A stretch of DNA of 64,000 nucleotides from Stomoxys calcitrans (lineage: Eukaryota; Arthropoda; Insecta; Diptera; Muscidae): contig NC_081553.1 of the NCBI RefSeq assembly GCF_963082655.1, forward strand, positions 150,054,990-150,118,989, in the 5' to 3' direction. The notes beneath the pieces are model-generated. The model made no database searches. It was given only the letters and a program-made list of their open reading frames with translations, and was not told the DNA's origin. Every line of letters begins with the position of its first letter. The stretch's first letter is position 1. Shown piece by piece: positions 22,057 to 33,922 of this stretch. The position numbers were made by a program, and so were the translations under genes.

Positions 22057-23576
22057 TTCAACTTTTATGATTGGTTAAAGAACACAAAATAAAATTATAA
22101 ATCAAATCAACTCTTTTACATATATGTTTTCTTCATATTCCTAACATTAAAAAACTAAAACAAAATTCTAAGTTTGGTTAAGCACTTTCACTCTAGAGCA
22201 ATTTAAATATGATAACAATTAAATATAAGCACCACAAAGTCTGTGTTCAGTAATTAAAAATAAACAAAAGAGTTATTTAAACACAAAATAAAAACATATT
22301 AACACATTCCTAATATTTGGTAGGATAGCCACGTTGTTTTAAGACTGCACTTAGTCCATTTGGCATGGAGTTTACCAACGTCTCTGTTTCCTCAGATGTT
22401 ATTTTCGCCCATTTTGCCTGCATGACACTTCGTAACATCTCCTTGCTGGTTATAACGTGCTGACGAATTTTTTCTCCAATAGATCACAAAGATGTTCAAT
22501 GGGGTTGAGATCTGGTGATAGGGGTGGTGTTCTAAGCTGCTTTGGAGTGTTATATAGAAGGCAAAGCCTAACAACCTGCGATGTATGCTTTGGATCGTTA
22601 TCTTGTTGGAATCAAAATGTCGTTGCTAACCCTAGATTAGCAGCACTTGGTTTCAAAATTTTTTTCAAAATATTGAGATAACCCCATTTATCCATTTTGG
22701 GCTCAATAAATTCTAATTGACCCACTCCACTAGCAGCCATACACCCCCACACCATAACTCCACCACCACCGTGCTTCACCGTTCCAACTAAATTTTGTTT
22801 CTCCAGCTCAGTCCCGCCACACTATATGCCGACCTTTAATGCAAAAAATACAGAATTTGCTCTCGTCGGAAAAAATAATTTGCTTCCAGAATTCAGGAGG
22901 CTCAATGGTGAAAGTATTAGCGAATGCAATCCTCTTTTGTCTGTTTATGACTGAAATATACGGCTTTTTTTTTTAAACATTGTTTTAATATTTTAAACAA
23001 TTTTGGTTGATGTTATACGAGGGTTGTTGCTTGCCATATTGATCACTTTGCGCTCTTCTCTAACGGATAGCTTTGAAGCTCGAAGCTTTGAATTTATAAT
23101 GCCGGTTTCTTTGTAATTATTAATTACGCGCCGGACAGAAGAATACGTTCTTCCAACTGTTCCACCAATATTTCTAAAGCTTTGTCCTTCTTTCCACAAT
23201 TTAATAATTATTTTTCTTTCAGATTTGCATATTTTCTTTCCTTTAGTTTCCATATTTCCAAATTTATTAATTTTTTAAAAAAGCACGTGTAACTATCACT
23301 TGTTATGATAATGAACGGAAACTGATCAAAAATAAGAACAAGCATCATACAAAGTAACGGTACTTTGGAAGTAAACAAAGTGAACGCAGACTTCTTGGTT
23401 GTCATAATTTCTTGATATGAGACAAAAGTACCGTTAGAACAAAAAAGCAAAAGCAAACTTGTATTTTTGTTTTCTAAATTAAGAAATATAAAGAAACAAC
23501 ATATACAACAAAACTTAACTTTATTTATTTTTTTAATCATTAAAAAAGAAATTGTCACATGAACGCAGACTTTAAT
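22057..23576 (-). mobile_element. Tc1-like transposon with doubled terminal repeats
   Basis: An outer and an inner copy of AAAGTCTG(T/C)GTTCA-like words lie at each end: 22057 and 22236 on the left, and in reverse complement at about 23382 and 23561 on the right, with the same spacing near 180 bp. This is the IR/DR layout of some Tc1 relatives. The left outer copy is the most diverged. The transposase between them is on the minus strand and is broken. Confidence 0.6.
22310..23253 (-). pseudogene. Tc1-like transposase, broken
   Basis: The N-terminal frame 22993-23253 starts METKGKKICKSERKIIIKLW and is a paired-type DNA-binding domain (SFRNIGGTVGRTYSSVRRVI) with a second helix-turn-helix (NNPRITSTKIV). 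A gap with low-complexity T-rich sequence follows at 22965-22980. The catalytic part in another frame reads IIFSDESKFC, holding the first Asp, then WRDWAGE and later stops. The final acidic residue region (SLEHHPYHQISTP near 22500, where PDLNPIE-like wording is expected) is changed. The element is dead. Confidence 0.75.
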
Positions 23577-25430
23577 ATAAACAAAAAAACATAACAGCTT
23601 AATCTTCTTTATTTTGGTGCTCTACTCTACAGTTATAATGAAATAATAACAACTAGCCCACCCAGGCACGCTTCGCTGTGCCCTCCTTTGCAATATTCAA
23701 CACAAAAACTTTCTTTATATTTCTAATCTAAACTTCTAGGGTTCATGATTGCATTTTGGCTCAAAGGTTTGTGTACAACAACAAAGAATTTTATGGGTCG
23801 ATTTTGTATAGCAACCAACGTCCAATTGAGTGGTTGTCTGACCACGCAACCAAAATACAAATTTGTGTTTTGTATGGCAACTTTTGACAATTGATGCCGG
23901 TAGTAGTGTTTTGGCAATCCCGCAGCAAGAAAAAATGCTACATGCTATGAAAAACCATCAACACACATTTTATTTTGAATTTAAAGCACCTTTTTTAGTT
24001 TCTTTTTATTTATTAAGGTGTAAAATGTCATTTTATTTCGCCGTTTGCTACTATTCTCAATGGTTTTCTTTAGCTGCTCCAAACCCAATATTTTTTTAAT
24101 AATTAGGAGCTCGCCTATTAAATCTATGTCCAAGTTAATTTGCAATAAATCTGCTGCCGCCTATATAATGGGAATACGTTGACACTCCTTGCGGTGGCCG
24201 ACAGTCAGTGTTTCCTTTTTTCTTCTTTCATTACCCGCCAGTTTAATTTTTTCTTTGCTCTAAAATCTTTTCACACTGTCAACTATTCTTCGGAGAGCGC
24301 AGGGATGTGCTTTTTTTTATTGCACCAACTTGTGCTGTTTTTGGTTGTGCTTCTGTTTTTTCTAAAACATGAATTATTGATCTGTGACAATTTTAGTCAT
24401 GGTAAAGCCAACAAACACCAACACATTTGCAATACACAAACAAATGAACAATGTGAACACAAAAAATATTATTCTCCTTTTTATTTTACTGCTTATTTAC
24501 AATAAAAAAATAGAGCAACTACATAAAAGTGGTAGCCGAAAAATATAATTTTTAGCAACTGACATTAGCAACTTCAAGTGAAAGTTCCTCTCCGCAATGC
24601 AAATTTGTCAACTGACAATGCCCTTGAACTAAGGTTGCTATCCATAATCGACCCATTAGAGTAACAACAGATAGGGGAAAGCAAAAATTTTTGCAAAACG
24701 GCAAACATTTTCTGCCGTTTTCATATGTTCAATGTTATAAATACTACCGTTATAAAAATCAATTTAATCAAAATATCTAGTAAAATCATATTTCAGATTT
24801 TAAAACAAAAATTTGATTTTAAAACAAAAACAAATATGTAAGAAATGCGTTAAAGAAAGGGATTTTTTGGGGTATTTCTATTTGTAATAGAAAAAGATTA
24901 CCTAATGGTTTGCAGCCGGACAATATCCGATTGTATGAATTATTTCAAGACCGAATAAATTGAGCGCAAAACATGGCAATGAACAGTGTAGGCTGCAAAT
25001 ATGCTTACATTAAAAACGTACTGCTATGGCAATCGACGATTGTTTAGAGTAACAGTTGGGCAAGTTTGTTTTGTTGTAATAGTTGGACATCTTTATTTGG
25101 TAGAAATGTATGAAGTGGAGTAATTTTCTTTCTTGCTGTGCTACAAACGGAAAATACTCTTAAGAGCAAAGCTTCAACCTAGAAGACATACATTTTTGAG
25201 AACTGGTACTGATGAGTTTGGGTGGTGGCAAACGAAATCACGATCTAGGAAACCAATCAAATGCTTTTACAAAGCAAAAAAATATTTTCTGCTTAACTTT
25301 AAGAATAATTGTTTTTGTTTTTCTATTTGTAATATAAACAGATTATCCTATGGTCTGTAGTCGAATGTTTGTTTACTGCAACGTTAAAAAAAAAGATTAT
25401 AAAATCCGTAAGAGTGTTTGCCTATATCTC
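23577..25430. other. No recognisable gene; AT-rich
   Basis: Open frames here are short and show no domain. A diverged direct repeat joins 24880-24935 and 25318-25370 (both contain TTTCTATTTGTAATA and then GATTA and ATGGT). The stretch may be old intergenic or intronic DNA. Confidence 0.4.
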
Positions 25431-25433
25431 TGG

Positions 25434-26560
25434 GTTAGGTTAGGTTTATGTGGCGGCCTGCCATCAGACTCACTTAGACGTTTTTGTCTATAGTGATATC
25501 ACAGGAACCGAGGAAGGAAGATGCTTTCTAGTTCCTATAGTTGAACCATCCAGATCGATTTAAAAAGCCCAATAACTTGCGAATATTCACATCCGCTAAA
25601 TCAGACAGGTTCTCAAAAAATTGAGAACCTAAAGTGGAACTCCTGACTGCTAGTGCGGGAAACACACACAGAAGGTGTTCTATAGTCTCTTCTTCTTCGA
25701 TGTCCTCACAGCTTCTGCAAAAGTCGTTGCTGGCAACCTTCAGTCTGTCAGAAATACGTTCTCCTGGAATTTAATGGCTGTCTGAGAAGATATTTATGCC
25801 AATTGTCGTAATGAAATTATATCTCAGCCATTCCACCATTTCCTTAATTGCAAGGATCTCTGCTTGATACACACCGTAGTGGTCGGGTAACCTTTTCGAT
25901 ATGACCAGTTCTAGATCTTTAAAGTACACACCAAAGCCCACCTGGTCATTTAGTTTGGAACCATCCGTATAGAAACCTATATAACTTCTGTTACCAGGTA
26001 TATCGTAGTTCCAATCGGCTCTATCAGGAATAGAGGTACAGAAATTTTTATCAAAAAGCGGCTCAGGTAGGGTGTAATCAACACTGCCTAGAGCATCGGA
26101 TATAGTATCAAGAATAACACAGTATCCGTAGCCGTCACATGACGAATGAGAAAGCTCCCTTAACCTCACGGCAGTGGTCGTTGCAATTTGGGTAGCCACA
26201 ATGTCCAAAGGCATTAGATGTAGCATTAAATTCAGTGCATCAGATGGTGTCGTCCTCAGTGAGGCTGTGATGCACAAACAAAACATCCTTTGGATCCGGT
26301 TAAGTAGCAAACAGTAGGCGGATTTTTAAAGCGCCGTCCACCAGACTACAACACCATATAGCATATAGTATCTCGTACTGAATAGAACTACTTCTGTCTT
26401 GCACGGATTTATACCTCGACCACTTTCGGTAGCCCACTTTGCTGTTGCACGTAGAGCTTCCTGAAGTATATCTCTTAGAGTGCTGGGAAACTTTCCCCTT
26501 ACCGCAATTGCTACGTCATCAGCATACGCGATCACTTTTTTTCTCTGGGTTAAAGCTTAA
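25434..26560 (-). mobile_element. RNase H-bearing LINE, 5'-truncated copy A
   Basis: The left end carries GGGTTAGGTTAGGTTTATGTG, so the sense strand ends in AACCT repeats, the 3' tail of this family. The 3' end of RT and the RNase H domain are readable. The same 3' end recurs at 33185 and 63933. I place it in the LOA/I-type group because it has a C-terminal RNase H and RT wording like that group. Confidence 0.75.
25771..26535 (-). pseudogene. LINE RT end and RNase H (copy A)
   Basis: The first piece (26326-26535) contains the RT box as AYADDVAIAVRGKFP and CKTEVVLFS. After a frame change the piece 25771-26310 gives the RT thumb (LLNRIQRMFCLCITASLRTT). The RNase H start FYTDGSKLNDQVGFGVY holds the first Asp, YQAEILAIKE the Glu and INIFSDS the next Asp. 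The frame ends at a stop right after that Asp. The 3' part down to 25434 is untranslated or decayed. Confidence 0.82.
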
Positions 26561-26722
26561 ATATTTTCTAGCCTTCATAGGTTCTTCTGGGTATACATTA
26601 TTATAATTTGTTATGGCTAAATATAATCCACTCCTTTAATTCGCATTCTGCTGAACTTGATCTAAAGTGTTTATGTACTCACTTTTATATGACTTTAGTT
26701 AAACCCAAAATGTTATGATCGG

Positions 26723-26975
26723 GTTAAGGCCCGTTTATTAGTATTTTAAGAAAAGGTTTAGGGAGGGTGTTCAAATACTTGACTTATATGGCCAATGTCA
26801 GTTAGTACTCTACTCCTTTGAGATACTTTTTGGAAAAAGTTGGAAATCAAATTCGTACTCTGCACTCAAATATCTTGAATTTGAATTCCGTATTGCCATA
26901 ATTAGGTTACATGTTACACCGTGAAGCCCTTTTGTGGTTAAGGCTCTCTGAAAGATGAATCCATATTTTAATGTT
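26723..26975 (+). repeat. Direct repeat unit 1 (unknown element)
   Basis: This unit shares long words with 27506-27765, such as GTTGGAAATCAAATTCGTAC and GCCATAATTAGGTTACATGT. Each unit has an internal inverted pair around AGTAC. It may be a non-autonomous transposon. Confidence 0.6.
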
Positions 26976-27505
26976 TGGTTGATACCATACTTCTAAAACC
27001 CTCGCAATTGAATGATAGCTTATCATGATCGTTGATTTAAGAGTCTGGGATGTCCCTTCCACATGAGACACCATATTGTTTTGATTACGCTTTTTGTCGC
27101 ATTACCTCTAAAAACCCCAAAGCGGACTTGTACGTTTTGAGTATGTTCGTGGAAAGGTGACTCACTACATATCCCGTTTTTTCATCAGAGAATCATTAAT
27201 CACTGAAAACATTTTAAGGAAATAGGTTACGTCGTCTGTATGGACATACAAACAAATGAAATTATTATTTTTTTATGCCTGTTAGCGCGAAGATCATTAA
27301 CGGAGCATCAGCGAGAGCCGTTGCCGTTGTGTGTTAGTGTTAGAAGCCATCAATACAACTTCCAACCAATGCACAGAATCATGTGTACCATGGAAATAGT
27401 GTAATTGTCGCAGGAACAAAAGTCTGTCATTACACAAAAACACATGCATTGAAAAATACAGCTAATAGACAGGGTTGTCGAGCGTGGTTAATGTGGTAAT
27501 TGTAT

Positions 27506-27765
27506 CAAAGGCCCGTTTATTAGTATCTTAAGGAGAGGTGAGTACTCAAATACTTGACTTTAAATGACCAATGTCAGTTCGTACTTCTCTCCTAAAACCT
27601 TTCTATTTCCTACCAAGATTGACGACCTTTGAAATACTTGTTGAAAAAAAGTTGGAAATCAAATTCGTACTCTGCTCTCAAATAATTTGATTTTGAATCC
27701 CATTTTGCCATAATTAGGTTACATGTCCGTGAAGCCCTTTTGGGGTTAAGGCTTTCTGAAAGATG
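27506..27765 (+). repeat. Direct repeat unit 2 (unknown element)
   Basis: This is the second copy of the unit at 26723-26975, about 783 bp downstream in the same orientation. It holds an extra 25-30 bp near 27595 and lacks a few bases near 27725. Confidence 0.6.
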
Positions 27766-29421
27766 AAACCATAGAGGCGTTTTCGCCAATCATACCATCA
27801 TACCAACGAACGGCCCTTGAAGCCATCACACCTAATATGGTTGAAAAGTCTGCTAATCAAAGACGAAACACGTCCCATAATGGTTTGTGTGTGTTGCTAT
27901 CTCTGGCTTTCCTTTTCCATTTGCAAAGAAAATCTCCAATCGCTGAGCTCGTTTCTTAAAAGAAAAAAACAAGAACAGAAATATTTTTTTTCACATAATC
28001 AAGATATGAACTTATCGCATGTTGCAAAATACTGCATCCTACCTTATGTTATCCTACTTCTTTAAACTGTCCACGAACTATTTTGTTCATTGAGTGCATA
28101 GTATAACCACATAATTAGGTTCTTTGACTGAACAGATTCATTTATAACCGATTATCTTTCTAATTTTCACTTGTACTGTAGTTACATCTTTTTTCTTGTT
28201 GTGTTGGCTCCCAATAGATATACATACAAACAACAACAAAAATTCAAATGATACACAAAGCCGAGCCTTTGGAAATTGGCTGGTCAACATGCCGAGTAGG
28301 GCCACGCAAATGACACTCTCACCTACTCTATAAAGTGATACTCATTCTCTCGCACATCTACATGTTTCATTTATTCTCACCACTTAAACTCCCACCATGG
28401 CTTTTCTTTCACATAAATAACAGATATTTTAACAGAAACCAACAACAATTTGCTGTGTTTATGCTTCTTCTTCTTCTTTTATTGAAAATTAAACTCTCAT
28501 TTTCATGACTTTTCTTTAAGGAAAATTAATTTTCATATTTATTCGTCGCTTCTCTGGGAAAATATCTTAGATTGATGTCAATTTCATTAAAATTCATTCA
28601 GTCGTTTGGCCGTAATACGATATGTACCACAAAATCGCCTTTATAAAACCCTTGGCCATTTAATAATATATATTATACTTTCGAGAAGCTTGGTGGTATA
28701 CTCAAAAAATTTTGAACCTAAACACTAGTTAAAATGAACTAAATTTGGGAAATATTGAACTTCCTATGGCGCTAAAGAATAACATGCTAGTTGCGAGTTC
28801 AACAATTTTTGAAAAGCTACGAAATTGTTAATGCTTAGTAATAGTCCACTTTCAACTTCGCACAGGTAAAATATGAACTAAAGAGCATTGAAAATTAAAG
28901 ATATAATTATTGAAAAAAATTGCCTTTTCCGAACACTCCGGAGCATCCAATTGGACGCATCTTAATTACCCAACCCATTCATTTCCGCCTGTCTCCTATT
29001 CCCACGCGATCAATAGCTCAGCTATAGTGAAGAATACAAATTTAATATGAAACATTGCAATTATAAATTAAACAAAACTTTACCTTTTGCACCTCCTTCT
29101 GTTTACAAAGCAGACGCTTTACGCATTCATCCATATCAGTATTGTGGAGTCTTCGACTATTTTCCCATTTCAATATTTACTTACAACACAAAAGCGAAAC
29201 ATTTTCTCACTTCTCTTCATCAAAGAAGACCATTAGAAGTGTGTTTATGAAATTGTTCATCATTTCGAGCATGTATTACTTTACTTTACTATAATTGGCT
29301 ATGACAGAATATTTCTTCCACTAGCCGAACGTAGAATAGCGTTCCAAGCGCCTCGATCTTTTGCGCTCATTCTAAAATCTCTGATACCAAGTTTCGAGGT
29401 GTCTCCCACAACTTGATCTTT

Positions 29422-30854
29422 CTATCGGGCCTTTGGTCTTCCCGGTTTGCGTTTACCACCGTGTTTGCCTTCAAAAGACTTCTTTGCTGGAGCTTCTTCA
29501 TCCATTCTGACAACATGACCTAGCCAACGCAGCCGTTGTATTTTGATGCGTGCTATGCTATCGTCGTCATACAGCTCATACAGCTCGTGGTTCATACGTC
29601 GCCTATATTCTCCGTTAACGGAAACTGGTCCATATATTTTACGAAGAATCTTTTTCTCAAATACTCCAAGCACTGCCTCATCTGCTTTCACAAGTACCCA
29701 TGCTTCAGAACCATATAACAGCACGGATAGTATCAGTGTCTTGTAAAGTGTAGTCTTCGTCTGTCGAGAGGTGGCCTTGTTTCTAAACTGCTTACTTAGT
29801 CCAAAGTAGCATCTGTTTGCCAGTATTATTCTTCGCTTTATCTCAAAACTGGTGTCATTCGTTTCGGTTACGGCGGTGCCGAGGTAGATAAAGTTACTGA
29901 CTATTTCAAAGTTGTGGTTCCCAACTTTCTCCATGTTCTTTATCTGCTCGGTTGTACAAGGCTTTTTGGGTGTGGAGAGCATCCATTTCGTCTTATCTCC
30001 ATTTACTGCCAGACCAATTTTCACTGACTCTCTTTCGTTTCTTTCAAAGGCTGCAGTTACTACTTCCAGTGACCGACCTATGATATCGATATCGTCGGCA
30101 TAGGCAAGTAGCATGTGTTCTGTTATGATTAGTGTGCCATATCTATTCACTTCTGCATCTCGTATAATCTTCTCCAGCAGGATATTAAAGAGATCACACG
30201 ATAGGTTGTCTGAAACCTCGTTTGGTATTAAATGGTTCGGAGAGATTCTTTCCTATTCTTACTGAGGAACGCGTATCAACAAGTGTCATCCTGCAGAGTC
30301 TTATTAATTTTGCAGGGATACCAAACTCTGACATGACATTAAATACTTTTGAACGTATAGGACAGTCCCAAGCGGCTTTGTAGTCAACAAAGCGATGCTA
30401 GGTGTTGATTTGTCCTTCTCGGGTCTTTACCAGGATTTGGCGCAGTGTGAATATCTGGTCCAGGGTGGATTTACCAGGTTTAAAGTCGCATTGATAGGGC
30501 CCAATTATCTCATTGACTTTAGGTTTTAATCTTTCACACAGTACGCTCGAGAGTATCTGGTATATGATGGGGAGGAGACTTATTCCTCTGTAGTTGGCAC
30601 ATTCCGTCTTGTCTCCTTTCTTGTGTACGGGACATAGTATGCTGGGGTTCCAATCATCGGGTATGCTTTTTTTTAGTCAGCGTGTCGCCTCCGGTCTTAC
30701 ATAGTTTAGCGGGTAACCCGTCGGCTCCTGCTGCCTTGTTCTTCTTTAGTCGGGTTACTGCTACTTGGACCTCATTCTGACTAGGAGCTAAACATTCTAT
30801 ACCATCAACAGGGATTGGTTCTGCGGTATCCTCTTCGCCGCCAACATCGGACAC
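29422..30854 (-). pseudogene. RTE-like reverse transcriptase
   Basis: N-terminal wording RLKKNKAAGADGLPAKL lies at 30654-30854, followed by a frame change at an extra T run near 30665-30675. The middle, with stops, includes CANYRGISLLP and the first catalytic Asp region. The frame 29422-30150 opens with HMLLAYADDIDIIGRS, the catalytic box. It continues through the thumb (LILSVLLYGSEAW, then RLRWLGHVVRMDEEAPAKKS) to a basic C-terminus (GKRKPGRPKAR). The C-terminal half is a clean 242-codon frame. The upstream lesions make a full enzyme impossible. Confidence 0.85.
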
Positions 30855-32064
30855 TAGCAGTTGGGTAAAATGTTCTTTCCATATCCTAGCATGTTGTCTG
30901 TGTCAGTTACCAGATTTCCTTCTTTGTCTCTGCAGGAGGATGTGCCTGCACCAAAGCCATCGGTTTGGTGTTTAATCCTTTGGTAGAATTTCCGGACTTC
31001 ATTCCGACTCCTGTACATCTCAATTCGCTCGCACTCACGACTTTCCATTTCCTTTTTCTTTCTACGGAATAAACGTTTCTCCTCTCTCCTTTTCTCCCGA
31101 TACCTCTCCTTCATCTGGCGCGTTGCTACTGATTGCAGGGTTGCTCTATATGCCGCATTCTTGGCTTCAGTAGCATCTCGACACTCTTGGTCGTACCATG
31201 GGTTTTTTGGAGGAGGCTTTCGGTACCCAAGTTCGGATTTCGCGGCATTTTCCATGGAGTGGGCAATAGTTTGCCACTGCGCCATTATATCATCGGAACA
31301 AGGAGTGCTTTCAACAAGCAGCTGGGTCAGTCGAGTGGAATATGCCGCTGCCATTTGTTGTGTCTGCAGCTTTTCAATGTCCAGCTTCCGTGTAGTGTCA
31401 GATCGTACTTTCCTCGCCATGTTCAAACGGGTTCGAACCTTTGCTGCAACAAGGTAATGATCGGAATCTATATTCGCTCCACGGATCGATCGCACATCTA
31501 ACACGCTGGATGAATGCCTTCCATCTATGACAGCCATGTCACTATCAGCCTCAACCCATTACTGGACGTTATCTCGTGGAGGCTAAACTTTCCGACTGTT
31601 GGACCAAAAATTTCTTCCTTCCCTATTTTCGCATTAAAATCTCGCAGAACGATTTTAATATCATGGGCGGGGCAGCGGTCATATTCTCTCTCTAGGCGCT
31701 CGTAGAAAATATCCTTGGTCTGCTCGTCTTTGTCTTCCGTCGGGGCATGGGCACAAATAAGACTGATGTTGAAGAATTTGGCTTTTATGCGGATTGTGGC
31801 TAGCCTCTCATCCACCGGAGTAAAGCTGGAGACTAGGTGTTTCAGTCTTCGACTAACCACAAATCCGCAGCCAAATTCATGCCTCGTGTTATGGCAGCTA
31901 TAGTATAGTTCGTCACAGTTTGGTGTTGTAGTGACGCCATTCTCCGTCCATCGCACTTCCTGTAAGGCGGTTATGTCTGCCTTGTACTTCTCTAATACAT
32001 CCGCCAGTGCGTATACTGCACCTTCTCTATAAAGAGTGCAGACATTCCAGGTGCAGATCCGCAA
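30854..32064 (-). pseudogene. RTE-like EEP endonuclease and linker
   Basis: The endonuclease nicks target DNA to prime reverse transcription. The frame 31525-32064 begins MRICTWNVCTLYREG, with the catalytic Asn in TWNV. It holds LQEVRW, where the Glu binds metal, and AHAPTEDKDEQ. RDFNAKIG follows, where most relatives have Gly before the catalytic Asp-Phe-Asn. A shift near 31530 leads to the frame 30854-31537, which has the terminal motif DSDHYLVAAKVR (the SDH signature). A long basic helical linker (REKRREEKRLFRRKKKEME) leads towards the RT. Database names for such proteins are often 'craniofacial development protein 2-like'. Confidence 0.82.
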
Positions 32065-32069
32065 ATCAT

Positions 32070-32630
32070 AGTCCTTTTTTCGTTTGCGTGGGTCGTCAAC
32101 GTTGGGGGGGGTCCGTTTTTACTATTCCTTTGTTTTTCATAGTAGTTCTATGTTTTCCGGGGGCGGGTTACTGGCCCAGCGCCCCAACCGCATGGGTTTG
32201 TGGAATTGCATGTATTCCTCGTTTTGGCGAGCCACTTGCTCCAAGATCCGACGTTCGCCGCCAGCCGCCCCTAACCTGGGAACAGACGCTGATGTTGGCT
32301 ATTGGTTATTTGAAGGCGCCAATAACTCGCCTTGTCATCTCGAGAATCATTGGCACTCAGTATTTAGTTAAGAGCCAGTGCCACCTGACTCGTCACTGAG
32401 ACTCTCCTCTCGAAAATCGCTGACTGCCCGCGGCTGCATTTGCAGCTACTCCGCATAAAAACGGAGCTTTCCACCATCCGCAACCTGTGGACGTGCCCGG
32501 TAGCTTTCAGCTAAGCTTCCCGTGATAACGATGGACACCACACAAGTCGGAGCTCAAAGTTCCAGCCTGTGTGGCGCTCATAGTCATCCCGTATCGGTCG
32601 AGTCGAGCATGTTTTAGTTAACTCAAAAAA
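32070..32630 (-). promoter_or_regulatory. RTE-like LINE 5' untranslated region, structured
   Basis: This GC-rich block lies upstream (minus sense) of the endonuclease start. Inverted words include GGCTGCATTTGCAGC and CTCCGCATAAAAACGGAG at about 32430-32472, and a long-armed pair of CCACACA and TGTGTGG words at about 32540-32570. A diverged copy of its centre sits at 40046-40232 on the other strand. It likely carries the internal promoter. Whether it folds as a self-cleaving ribozyme is unknown. Confidence 0.5.
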
Positions 32631-32825
32631 TGGGAATGGAAATGAAGGTTTAGTTATATTGAACTAAAAATTTTTATTTCTTTAAGTAGTTCATTCTGTA
32701 ATCAATTCCAGAAAAGGTATTGTTAATGATGATGTGCGTTTGCCAATGTTTAGAAAATCGCTAAACTCGCTTATTTCAAGAATAATCGTTTAAGGAAAAT
32801 TACTAACTCCACCTGAATTTTAAGC

Positions 32826-33062
32826 TAGGGTTTCCCAAAAAGTATTTGCGGATTTTTTAAAAGAAAGTAAGTGCATTTTTAATAAAAGTTAGAATGAACT
32901 TTAATCAAAGATACTTTTTTTACACTTTTTTTCTAAAGCAAGTTAAAAGTAACAGCTGATAACTGACAAAAGAAAGAATGCAATTACAGAGTCACAAGCT
33001 GTGAAAAAAGTTGTCAACGCCGACTATATGAAAAATCCGTAATTACTTTTTGGGCAACCCAA
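32826..33062 (+). mobile_element. Mariner-derived MITE, second copy
   Basis: This copy of about 237 bp has the same design as the MITE at 2545-2782, with the same interior word AGTAACAGCTGATAACTGAC and the right end CTTTTTGGGCAACCCAA. The left end has decayed (GGGTTTCCCAAAAAG). It is older than the first copy, judging from the damaged left end. Confidence 0.85.
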
Positions 33063-33922
33063 TATTTTATCTATACTCACGAGTTGTTGCTTTTATTTGT
33101 ACAACATTCATTTTCTCACTCTTTAGAAATTTTTAACTAATCGTGGATAAATATAATGGACTAATGAGTATTATGTAATTTAGGTTAGGTGCAGGTAAGT
33201 GTAGGTTAGGTTTAAGTGGCGGTCTGCCATTGGACTCACTTAGACGTTTTCGTCCATTGTGATACCACTGGAACAGAAGAAGGAAGATGCCTTCTAGTTC
33301 CTACCGCTGAACCATCCAGATCGATTTAAAAAGCCCAACAACTTGCGAATTTTCACATACGCTAAATCAGACAGGTTTTTACAGAAATGAAAACCTAAAG
33401 TGGAACTCCTTCTAACTGCTAGTGCGGGACACACACACAGAAGGTGTTCTATAGTCTATTCTTCTTCGATGTCCTCGCAGCTTCTGCATAAGTCGTTGCT
33501 GGCAACCTTCAGTCTGTCAGCATGTTTTCCGATTAGACAGTGACCTGTCATGACGGACACAATGACAGAGACGTCTGTTCGAGCCAATGACAGCAAAGCG
33601 GTAGACCTCTTCAAGTTTAGATTAGGCCAAACAGTTTTGGAATGCTCACAGACTCCTCTTTGTGACCATCTGTCATTTGCTGTACTTTGGGTCCTGAAAA
33701 CTGATCTTATATGTCGCTAGAGGCATGCCCACAGATTCCAGTTTCCCTGGAATGTGAAGGGTAGTCCCTAGTCTCTCAAGCTCATCCGTTTTACAATTTC
33801 TTGGGATATCTCTGTGGTCCAGCACCCAGAACAGTTAAATGTTGAACTGTTCAGCTATATCGTTGAAAAGTATGCGACAGTCGAGGGCGGTTTTTGTGTT
33901 CAGAAATACGTTCTCCAGGGAT

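Larger units (their letters stand above)
26561..29275. other. No recognisable gene; contains a 250-bp direct repeat
   Basis: No protein domain is visible. The block 26723-26975 returns diverged at 27506-27765 (both start GGCCCGTTTATTAGTAT and end at GGCTCTCTGAAAGATGAA or close to it). The rest is AT-rich single-copy-looking sequence. The small open frames at 27817-28065 and 29047-29250 look like chance. Confidence 0.45.
29276..32630 (-). mobile_element. RTE-like LINE, copy 1
   Basis: Reading right to left: a GC-rich 5' untranslated region (32070-32630) with strong hairpins, an EEP endonuclease, an RT and a short tail ending in TAAAGTAAAG-like repeats at 29276-29290. One ORF with endonuclease and RT and no ORF1 fits the RTE clade. 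Several frameshifts are present, so it is probably inactive, although large parts remain open. Confidence 0.78.

Noticed and set aside
25434..25460. TTAGGTT-type repeats as an interstitial telomere.
   Set aside because: They occur only at 3' ends of one LINE group (also 33185 and 63933) and flies lack TTAGG telomeres. They are LINE tails.
29047..29250. Open frames at 27817-28065 and 29047-29250 as small genes.
   Set aside because: They lie in AT-rich DNA and show no domain, no splice context and no repeat support.
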